From Melieria omissa (taxonomy: Eukaryota > Arthropoda > Insecta > Diptera > Ulidiidae), in the NCBI GenBank assembly GCA_963971225.1, contig OZ020270.1, positions 26,721,123-26,785,122 on the forward strand: a DNA stretch of 64,000 nt, written 5' to 3'. Of the stretch, positions 56,200 to 64,000 are shown piece by piece. Made by a program: the position numbers and the translations under genes. A model generated the notes under the pieces. It did no database searches, was not told where the DNA came from, and was given only the letters and a program-made list of their open reading frames with translations. Position 1 is the stretch's first letter. Each line of letters starts with the position of its first letter.

Positions 56200-58529
56200 C
56201 CGTTAGTCGTAACTATGTCCCTCCCTGTATGGTTTGTCAGCCACCCCTCCTTGGAATTCCGTCTCATTCGTGTGTCCGCGTAGTAGTAGCGTCCGTCCAC
56301 GTCAGCTGGTTTGGCCCGATTGCCGGTCAGCTCGCCTGCTCTCTTCCTCTCTCCCCAGCGCCTGGTGGAATATCCGCGGCGCTTTGACACACCGCTTTCC
56401 AGGCATCCTCGGAGTCCAGCATCAGCTCAGTCAGGTTGTGTGGAGTTGACCTCACCCCTGTGGCAGCCGTAATGTGGTTCTATCTGCCTGAAACCTTGGA
56501 CAATTGAACAAGACATGTCTCGCGTCTTCTGCGACACTGCAGCGCGGGCATAGTGGTGAGCTATCGTGCGCGAAGCGGTGCAGGTAGCTCCTGAATGCCC
56601 CATGGCCCGTCAGGACCTGTGTCAAGTGGTAGTTGAGCTCGCCATGCTTTCGGTTCACCTATCTTTTCACATCCGGTATTAGCGTGTGAGTCCATCTGCC
56701 CTTGGAGGAGGAATCCCAGCGTTGCTGCCATCGTCTTAACGACTCTTCCTTCTCCTCCATATACAACATCTCGCCGCGTTCGCCTTTCTTTTTCCTGACG
56801 TAGATTCGGTTGCACTCGTCCGTCATGATGGCGATCGGAGACATTCCCGCCAGCCGGAGCGCAGCATCGTCAGAAGTGGTCCTGTAAGCGCTTAGCACTC
56901 TTAACGCTGCGAGCCGATACACCCCTTCGTATAGCCGGCAGTAAGCCTTCGTTCGCAACGGCGCTGATCAGACTGGCGCTGCATAGAGCAGAATTGAGCT
57001 AACCACACTTGCCAGCAGCTTTCGTCGGCTACTCCTCGGGCCGCCAATGTTGGGCAGCATCCTCGAGAGGGCACTGTTTGCTTTCGCTGCCTTCTTTGCG
57101 GTGGTCTCTGCGTGCTGTTTGAAGCTTAGCCGGTCATCTATAATGACCCCGAGGTACCTGATACACCTGCTGGCCGTTATACTGCAACGGTCAACACAAA
57201 ACGAAGCCGTTTCTGTTTTTTTCCGGCTGCTGATGAGCACCACCTCGGTTTTTTCCTGCGCAAGCGATAACCCGACACTGCCAAGCCACTGTTCGATGGT
57301 CCTTATGGCCTCATTTCCTCTCTGCTCCACCTGCGTATATGTATGCAACTACAGTGAGCGCTACATCGTCTGCGAACCCTATAATTTCGACCCCGCTTGG
57401 AAGAGGGAGGTTAAATATCCCGTTGTACATAATATTTCACAGCGTCGGTCCAAGAACTGAGCCTTGTGGAACACCCGCCGTGACGTGTATAACGCTTCGG
57501 TCGTTCTTCACTATTGTATGATAGGATCCTGCCGCTGAAATAAGATTTGACTATGTTGAATAAGTACGCTGGGACGTTGAGCTCATTCAACGCATTTACC
57601 ATATGCTCCCAACACGCGCTGTTGAACGCGTTTCTAATGTCCAACGTCACTATAGCGCAGTACTGTGTCGCTCCGCCTTTCCACCTTTTGCCAGCAATAG
57701 CGTCACCAGCAACTGACACCGCCAAGTTCACCGCGTCTATTGTTGATCGGTTCCTTCGGAATCAGAATTGGTTTGGAGATAGCCCTCGTTCTCCTTATGT
57801 TATCTTCACGATTCTGTTCAGAATTATTCTCTCTAACAGCTTGCCGAGCGTGTCCAAGAGACAAATAGGACGATATGCTTGCGGCGTACCCGGCGGTTTT
57901 CCCGGCTTTGGCAGCAGAACCAGTTTCTGCAGCTTCCACCTGTATGGAAACACCCCTTGCTCCAGGCATAGCTGCAATACGTGCGCAAAGGCAGGTGGCT
58001 GGTCGCAGAGGGCTAATTTAAGCGCCTTATTGGGGATGTTGTCTGGACCAGGCGCCTTGCGGTCCCCTATTCGGTTGCAGGCGGCCATGACTTCATCCGT
58101 TGTCACATCCTCTATGCTCTCAGCAGGGCCTACCGCCATTGGTGTGCTGACTGTTTTGCGATGAGGAAACAGGGTCCGAACAATTGTATTAAGTAGCTGG
58201 GGGCATTTTTCTTGTGGCGCGTTGCCCGTTTTCGCCATTACTACGCGGTATGCCCCACCCCACGGATTTGCATCGGCGTCGGTGCACAGCTGCTTGAAGG
58301 AACTCTTCTTGCTGCGGCGTATCTCGTCCCGCAGTTTCTTACGCCTGTCTTTGTACGCCTCATGCAGTGAGGCTCGCGCGGCGTCAATCCTGCACCTCTG
58401 GTATTGCCTCCTTGCTCGGAGGCACTGCTCTCTGAGGTTGCTTATGGCGTCGCTCCACCAGTACTTCGGCTTGCGTTTGGAGCCATTCGCCGCTCTTGGC
58501 ATTGCAGCGTCACACGCTACAACCACGGA
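56200..58529 (-). pseudogene. R1-clade LINE ORF2 (RT and C-terminal finger)
   Basis: Begins between endonuclease and RT (PKYWWSDAISNLREQC), then RT blocks GDRKAPGPDNIPNKALK, KPPGTPQAYRPICLLDTLGK, AIVTLDIRNAFNSACW, GFADD (near 57375) and RYLGVIIDDRLSFKQH. The C-terminal CCHC finger is CPRCSVAEDARHVLFNC (56520-56575). Lesions: TAA at about 57794 and TGA 13 codons on (SPNQF*F), and frameshifts between about 57470 and 57340. These motifs and the CCHC end fit the R1 clade. Confidence 0.9.
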
Positions 58530-58940
58530 TGCACCAGCATCGTAAAAGAATGCATTTGTAGTAAATAATTAAATATAGAAAAAAAGTTAGTTGTTGTTGT
58601 TGTCTTTTCACTCACTTGAAGCACTGTTTTTATCACATTTTTTGAACTTTCGATAGACTTAAAAAAAAGGCCAAACTTGCCAGAGTTCTGTCTTTGGGAA
58701 AATTGTTCACTAGTCTTCTATGAGTACTGCTCTGAAGAGATCGGGTGCCCGATTTTTCCCGACTGGATTTTACAGCGATTTTTGGGTGGCCACTTCGCGC
58801 AATTTTGTGCTTTCGGGTGCGTGCGTTCGAACAAGTTCGTCAAGATTTTGATAGTAAATCAATTACACGCGATTATAATCGTTACCAGGGCATGCAAATT
58901 TGGATTTAAGATGTTATACAAGCTTGTAACTCCATATTAA
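58530..58940 (+). repeat. Dispersed repeat B, copy 2, middle part
   Basis: Matches 25668-26077; ends at TTAA, the target of the MITE. Confidence 0.88.
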
Positions 58941-59256
58941 TACGTTCACGCCTGCGCGGGCCATCGGTGGCCCGCGCTTGACTGTCTCATCGGGCGGCGT
59001 GTACCACCGGTGGCCCGCACTAGATTGTCTCATCGGGCGACGCCCAGCGCCGGTGGCCCGCACTAGATTGTCAAATCGGGCGATGCGTACTGCCGGTGGT
59101 ACGCATTCGATTGTGCTATTAGACGCTGAAAATTAAAATAATGAAAATTTAACGTATTTTCATTAAAAACATTTAATTAAAGCCAGATGAAGCACAGCAT
59201 TAATTTCAGCGCCGCCTCACAGAAAAGACAATGAAAATCGGCCCGGCGTGAACGTG
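58941..59256. mobile_element. TTAA-targeting MITE with 43-bp tandem repeats
   Basis: 316 bp, ends TACGTTCACGCC and CACGTTCACGCC, TTAA duplicated (58937-58940 and 59257-59260). The empty site CCATATTAAGTCGAC is in repeat B copy 1 at about 26063-26077. Contains four 43-bp units starting at 58965, 59008, 59051 and 59094 (core GGTGGCCCGCACTAGATTGT). No coding. piggyBac-type by target site; its ends lack the usual CCC. Confidence 0.85.
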
Positions 59257-59260
59257 TTAA

Positions 59261-59544
59261 GTCGACTTTTTTTGGCGTAAATTGTAAGCTCGAAGTAAAG
59301 AGTAATTTTGCTGGATGCGAAGTTCGCACGTACGAAAAACAAGTTGGCTTTCATTTCTGGCAATCAGCTATCATGTATCCTTTGATGTAATGTTTTTGTT
59401 TTTAACAAAATACTAACACCGTGCCTGGCATCAATTTTTTTTTTAATTTGAGCAAAACTCAGTCAGTCGCCATTAGTCTTTGAGTTGAACCGCGCCAATG
59501 AAACAATTACTTATTAAAAAACACAAGCAGACTTATATCTATGT
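59261..59544. other. Intergenic between repeats B and C
   Basis: Only the first 25 bp still match repeat B. No gene. Confidence 0.4.
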
Positions 59545-60000
59545 GCACTGTCTAAAACCCACTTATGTGTCTGGGCTGTTCAAAAATGCCACAACGCGGG
59601 AAAACCTAACAACTGTTTAGGTACCTGCTAGTACTAGAAGCTTAGTACCTGCTATTTGAATACATATGCAAATCCTACTTATAAATAAAGGAGTTTGAAC
59701 TAAACATCACTTTAACTCCGCCACTGCAACTAAACCGAAGCACAAAGATGTTTTCGAAAAATTCGAAGCTGTTTGAAATATTTACTATTTCGAAGACAAA
59801 GGAGAAGTTCGTTCAGGCTGTCACTAAAGAAATTGATTACGTCGAAGGAAGTTTGCCTGCAGCCAACATACGTGTATGTACGACTAAAGAGGAGATATTC
59901 AGGACTTATCGCACTGCAAAGTTGAAATGGATTGCAGCAAACCGTACCAAATTCAATTTTGTACAGAATAATGAGAAGTGGTTGGAATGTCAAGACTCCG
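59545..60000 (+). CDS. Gene-like repeat C, copy 2, truncated unknown ORF
   Basis: TATAAATA at 59679 and an ATG at 59748 after a short leader. About 84 residues of the original frame remain: MFSKNSKLFEIFTISKTKEK, then YVEGSLPAA, then KLKWIAANRTKFNFVQNNEKW. A SINE-like insertion replaces the rest and the frame runs on to a stop near 60093. The same family at 30.8 kb continues with an AT-hook-like KGRPKK. I do not recognise the family. It contains the empty target site of P copy 1 (59550-59564). It may be a small gene inside a transposon or a multiplied host gene. Confidence 0.6.
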
Positions 60001-60235
60001 CGAGTTCAATACTCCGTTGCGTTAACACCAAAAAAAAAGAAAAACAATTTTTCTTTCGGCGGCAGTCCTCTCAGCAGGAAATGGCAAACCTCTGAGAGTA
60101 AAATTGCCTATGAAAAAGCTCCCAACTCACCGTTCGGAATCGGCATAAAACTGTAGGCCCCTTCCAACCTTGTAAAAACATTCGCACGCACAACACTGTT
60201 GGTTGCGGGTAGCTAGGCCTTAGCCTAGGCGTATA
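60000..60235 (+). mobile_element. SINE copy 3, 5'-truncated and diverged
   Basis: Plus strand; matches the body of copies 1 and 2 (GGAAATGGCAAACCTCTGAGAGTAAA, then CGTTCGGAATCGGCATAAAACTGTAGG, then GGTTGCGGG-AGCTAGGCC). Lacks the tRNA A box; the boundary at about 60000 is approximate. Confidence 0.8.
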
Positions 60236-60682
60236 CGGAGACGCAGGCCGCGCTACACAGCACAGGCCAGCGCAACGCAAATTAACCTGTGTTACGCAGC
60301 AAACACGAATCTCGGAAAACCAGCACACGTGTTCCGTATTCATTCCATAAACCCAGTAATATGAGTTATTTGTCTGAATCAGACTTTGAAATATTACATA
60401 TATAATATAATTTGAGTGTAATATGGGCTGTCAACGCACTTCTTCAATTTATTCTTCAATTTTTGCAAGAGAATGTGTCGGCTGCGCGTAGGAAACTGTA
60501 TTTCAACTGCAACGCGACGCAGTTGTGTCTTTACTTCGAATAAAATGCTGCAAAAAAGAAATTCATTTGAGCGATTTAGGGCCAATTTTTCAGTGCGAGT
60601 TTAACCCAGTTTCTAGTTTAAACGCAAAATCCAATTTTTTCAGTCAAACTAGACTGAAGTTTAAACGCCCAACCCTGCACGG
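60236..60682. other. Intergenic
   Basis: No gene supported. Confidence 0.4.
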
Positions 60683-60686
60683 TTAA

Positions 60687-61500
60687 CCCTACTTAGATAA
60701 GGTAGGTCTGCGGGACGTACGCCTTTTGAATTTGTTGCTCTCTCTCAATCGTCAAGAGAGAAAATTCTCACTTTCAGTTATCCCAGTCGGTAGCTACGTC
60801 TTGTCGATGGTTTTTGTTTTTTTACTGTGAGTGCAATTGTTTCTGAGATATTAACATAGCGTACGTCTGAGAGACGTATCGTTATCTTTTGTGTAAGTTT
60901 TTACATTTTTGTGTGTTAGCGTGTTTTTCATTTTCTGTTGAATTCTAAGGTGACTCGTTACTTTTTAAATTAAAATTTGTTAAAAACGATGACATGTAAG
61001 CGTGGTTTAAATTACACACAAATTGGAGGTGTGTTGCAAAATATTTGTAACGACTCAGATGCTTCGGAAAATGTCAGCGAAACAGAAAATAAAATACTGG
61101 AAGATGATATTCAAAGCGTTATGAAAGATCAGCTTATCACAAATAAGAGGAAATATTGTGGTTTTTGTCCTTCAAAAATTGCGACGTATGTCAAAAATGA
61201 AGTGCGTCAAGTGTGGTGTACCTGTATGTGGAGACCACATAATTGTATTTGCAACTCTTGCATATATACTCTTGGAAATAACTTTTTTTGGTTTATATAA
61301 CTTACCAGAGATACTGTTACCTAAATGAAGTACAAATTAAACTTATTTTTTTTAACTTTAGTAGACAAATTGGAGTCCTTCAGAGAAGATCAGCTATTTT
61401 GTGGTGAATTTTTAAATCCAATGAAATCTTATTTTTATTTTACTAAAAAAACATTACTTCAAAAATTGTTTAATGTTAACAGACATTTATTAAATAAATG
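60687..61500 (+). mobile_element. piggyBac-type deletion derivative
   Basis: Left end TTAA (60683-60686) then CCCTACTTAG, like the CCCTACTTCC of piggyBac 1. Subterminal inverted words GACGTACGC (60713-60721) and GCGTACGTC (60878-60886). Followed by a short frame joining a transposase N-terminus to a C-terminal finger. The right end was not found; the end coordinate is a guess. Confidence 0.6.
60989..61300 (+). CDS. piggyBac-like N-terminus fused to cysteine-rich C-terminus
   Basis: 103 residues from the ATG at 60989. MTCKRGLNYTQIGG and an acidic Ser/Glu-rich stretch resemble a piggyBac N-terminus. From KRKYCGFCPSKI on it is cysteine-rich (CGFC, WCTC, HNCICNSC), like the C-terminal finger that binds the ends in piggyBac transposases. 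The whole DDD core is absent. It is probably a deletion product; a short end-binding protein that could interfere with transposition is conceivable. Confidence 0.55.
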   Translation: MTCKRGLNYTQIGGVLQNICNDSDASENVSETENKILEDDIQSVMKDQLITNKRKYCGFCPSKIATYVKNEVRQVWCTCMWRPHNCICNSCIYTLGNNFFWFI

Positions 61501-61620
61501 ATCTTAATAAGAACATTATCAATTTTCCTTCTAACAACACTTTTAAAAGGATATAAATTATTTTCACAAGTGCAAGAAGACATTCGATTTCCAGAGACGA
61601 AAAATTTGCGCTCCGTTTGC
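61301..61620. other. AT-rich intergenic sequence
   Basis: No gene or element end recognised. Confidence 0.4.
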
Positions 61621-62973
61621 TTTATTATTATTATTATTTATAAAGTTTATAATAAATTATAAAATTAACTATCGTACAAGCTTGGCTGCCAGGGCCATCA
61701 GCTCTATGTATTAATCATAAAATGTTAAAATTATTTATATAATTACAAAAGATGTGTTCTCAGATTAGGTATTTTAGGTCGGTTATTAGTTTGTGTATTA
61801 TATAAATATTTTCTGCAGTTGGATTTTTTAGTATTTCAAATGTGTTTGTACTCGGTGTATTCGGTTCGGTGATATCAGTTTCAGGCGCGTACTGGATGTT
61901 GGACATGTAATGAGTATGTGCTCTATTGACGTAGGGTCGCCACAGAATGGACAGTTGGGGGCGCTTTCCTTTCGCAGAATGTGTTGGTGAGTCGTTATGG
62001 TGTGTCCAAGACGCAGGCGTGAGAATATTTTTATTTTGTGCTTCCCTATATCTACGGGATATATTGGTGCCTCTAGATCTGCGTTTATTTTTGTGTAGTG
62101 ATGGTGGGTGTATTGCCTCCATGATGTCTTTCTCCTTTTTAATATGTGGTGTGAAATGTATAGTTTCATGTCGTTCTTTTCAACAGTCATGTCGGTAGTG
62201 ATTGGCGCATTGCATGCGAATTTAGCAGCTTTGTCGGCTTGCTCATTTCCGTAGATTTTAACGTGGCTCGGTATCCACAACAGTTTTAGTGTTGTTTTGT
62301 TGGAGATTAGCAATTGTCGTATGTTGTTTATTGTGAGCCAATCGCAAGATGATGGGTTCAGAATTGCTTGAATTACAGATAGACTGTCGGAGCATATTGT
62401 TGTTTTTTGCTGTTTTGCAAGGGCAATATTCAATGCGTTAAAAATTGCTAATGCTTCAGCTGTAAATATTGTTGAAATTGTAGAAAGTGTTTTCATTAGT
62501 ATTGCTTCACCAGATTCATCAACTATGGCAAAGCTGGTCCGTGCATTCTTTACTTTTGATCCGTCTGTATATAAGATAGACCAGCCGTCGGCCTTAAGAG
62601 AGATTTTCTTGTTGATAAATTGTTGTTGAAAGGCTTCGATTTCTGTATGTATTGTCCTTTTTAAAGCGCGTTAGACTAATGTCGCATGAACTATTTTCAA
62701 TTTTCCAGGAGGGCGTGGAGTGTTGATGTTTGATGGGGGTAAGTGCAATGTCAAATGTAGGCGCAGCATCTAAGATCTGCTGGATCGCTGATGGCAGTTT
62801 GTATTTTCGCTTTGATATAATTGTTTGTTGAATATCAGCTACAATTGGTGATGGTTCCGAATAATGGAGTTTTGGTATAAGTTTAGATTTTATCTCGTAG
62901 CATCTTTGGTCAAGAGACGGTAGTCCAGCCTCTGCCAGCATGTTATATACTGTTGTAGTACGATAAGCATATA

Positions 62974-63885
62974 CCTTGTGACCGAATAGTTTCCGGAAAT
63001 TTTAAATAAAACACAAAATTCTTAATCTTCATCAATATTTATTTTATCTCCTTCAAAATATGCTCCATTAGAAGCGATACACATATGCCAACGTTTCTTC
63101 CAATCATCAAAACATTTTTTATAGGCGCTTTCCGGTATGGCTTTGAGTTCCCTCTGCGAATTCTGTTTTACGTCTTCTATGGATTCAAAACGCGTTCCTC
63201 TGAGTGGTAATTTGAGTTTGGGAAACAGGAAAAAGTCACACGGTGCAAGATCAGGTGAATACGGTGGCTGTTCGATGGTATTTATTGAATGTTTGGCCTT
63301 AAAATCGTTGATAATGTTGGCTCGGTGCGAGGGAGCATTATCGTCATGAAAAATCCATGAATTATCCTTCCACAATTGAGGCCGTTTACGGCGGATATTT
63401 TCACGCAAACGTCTTAAAACAGTCAAATAATAGTCTTTACCGACTGTACCACGAATATCGAAGAAAACAATCAGCATTACCTTGATTTTCGAGCGACTTT
63501 GGCGTGGTTTTTTCGGTTTCGGCTCGTCTTTTCCTCTCCATTCCGGTGATTGTTGGCTTGTTTGCATGTCGTACTCGTAGACCCATGTCTCGTCACCAGT
63601 TATGATGCGTTCCATGAAAGTTGGATCGGAATTGGCACGATCAAGCACGTCCAAAGAGACCTGTTCACGGTACTCATTTTGAAGAAAATTCTCAACAATA
63701 TCGCAACGCACTACTGAGGTGAACTGGTTTCAACAGCTGCCGTAAACAAACTGTCTGACAGATCGCGCTCATTTTTGGCATAGTAATTAAGGACAGTGCT
63801 ACAAACCTACAGAAACTAAAATAACGAAAAATATACAGCGCACGAATTTTAAATGAGAATTTCCGGAAACTTTTCGGTCACAATG
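62974..63885 (-). mobile_element. mariner element, truncated transposase
   Basis: 912 bp, ends about 28 bp long with a few mismatches (core TTGTGACCGAA-AGTTTCCGG), TA at 62972-62973 and 63886-63887. Inserted in the I-type LINE; removing it restores LINE coding. Confidence 0.9.
63022..63711 (-). pseudogene. mariner transposase lacking the DNA-binding domain
   Basis: 229 open residues against about 345 for the family. Keeps the catalytic triad: ITGDETWVYEYD, HDDNAPSHRA and YSPDLAPCD, with 34 residues between the last two aspartates. The N-terminal paired-type HTH region is deleted; 170 bp of leader then joins the frame at RCDIVENFLQNEY. It differs from the irritans copy at 17.7 kb, so it is a separate subfamily. 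No stops in what is left. Confidence 0.9.
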
Positions 63886-64000
63886 TATGCTGGCCCTGAC
63901 AGCTTGGTGATAGATAGGTTTAACAATATTTAAAGTAGTTTTTGGGCAGTTGCCGTATAAGTATAAGCCATAATCAATTTTGCTTAGAACTAATGTTTTA

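Larger units (their letters stand above)
54488..58529 (-). mobile_element. R1-clade LINE, 5'-truncated
   Basis: Minus strand, with the poly(A) tail seen as T13 at 54488-54500. The 13-bp duplication TGCACCAGCATCG (54475-54487 and 58530-58542) sits within repeat B, whose empty form is at 25668-25680. Truncated upstream of the RT domain; the endonuclease is missing. The 3' part (54500-56160) is unusually long and probably holds a further insertion: a stretch near 54629-54650 (TGACTACATGACGCGAAACTGAG) recurs inverted at 55328-55350, and a 36-bp unit is doubled at 54665-54721. Confidence 0.9.
61621..64000 (-). mobile_element. I-type LINE with RNase H, split by mariner
   Basis: Minus strand. 3' end at left with a (TAA)n tract (61623-61640), characteristic of I-clade LINEs. 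Coding runs from beyond the window through 63886, is interrupted by a mariner (62974-63885), and resumes at 62971. 5' end outside the window. Confidence 0.82.
61828..64000 (-). pseudogene. I-type LINE ORF2: RT end, RNase H, knuckle
   Basis: 63886-64000 reads TLVLSKIDYGLYLYGNC (RT thumb region). After the mariner: YRTTTVYNMLAEAGLPSLDQR. RNase H has SILYTDGSKVK, FTAEALAIFNAL, TICSDSLSV and LLWIPSHVKIYGNEQADKAAK. The final finger CPFCGDPTSIEHILITC lies near 61920. A frameshift near 62660 at an A/T run breaks it. Non-functional. Confidence 0.87.

Noticed and set aside
58965..59136. CRISPR-like array of four 43-bp units
   Set aside because: The units are tandem with no spacers, inside a MITE in a eukaryotic genome.

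Overview
This is eukaryotic, AT-rich insect DNA. GT/AG introns of 60-190 bp, irritans-type mariner, P-superfamily, piggyBac, BEL/Pao, Ty3/gypsy and R1/I-type LINE sequences point to a higher dipteran. A tephritid fruit fly is my inference, since no search was run. Almost the whole window is transposable elements in nested layers. I can support only one ordinary host gene, a secreted cysteine-rich protein encoded by four exons on the minus strand (53020 to 51856).

Layout. 1-5866: a young Ty3/gypsy element (minus strand, open gag and pol, near-identical LTRs, cut by the window edge) inserted in a piggyBac fragment. 6539-15512: a decayed Tc1-like element containing a piggyBac element (7923 to about 15444), which contains a second gypsy element (9382-14604). 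16522-17253: a hAT-type MITE rich in TATCGATA. 17650-18944: a structurally intact irritans mariner. About 20890-22790: a BEL/Pao fragment. 23508-26105: an inverted-repeat-bounded block with a mariner deletion derivative and a dispersed repeat. 26704-30757: a P-superfamily element with 8-bp target duplication, followed by a second, decayed P copy (31193-32670); both sit in one unclassified gene-like repeat whose undisrupted relative lies at 59.5-60.0 kb.

35.1-37.4 kb: one LINE inserted in another. 37903-40929: an internally deleted, non-autonomous relative of the first gypsy element. 43860-45730: a decayed piggyBac element with a tRNA-derived SINE inside. 46180-51431: a large foldback element whose arms are interrupted by a dispersed repeat, a second SINE, and a hAT-type element that contains a TA-flanked element. 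51856-53020: the host gene. 54.2-59.3 kb: a dispersed repeat broken by an R1-clade LINE and a TTAA MITE. 59.7-60.2 kb: a gene-like repeat cut by a third SINE copy. 60.7-61.3 kb: a piggyBac deletion derivative. 61.6-64.0 kb: an I-type LINE broken by a truncated mariner.

Many insertions are confirmed internally: target duplications match and, in several cases, the empty site is present elsewhere in the window. Most transposases and polymerases carry stops or frameshifts. The elements that look recently mobile are the first gypsy element and the irritans mariner.
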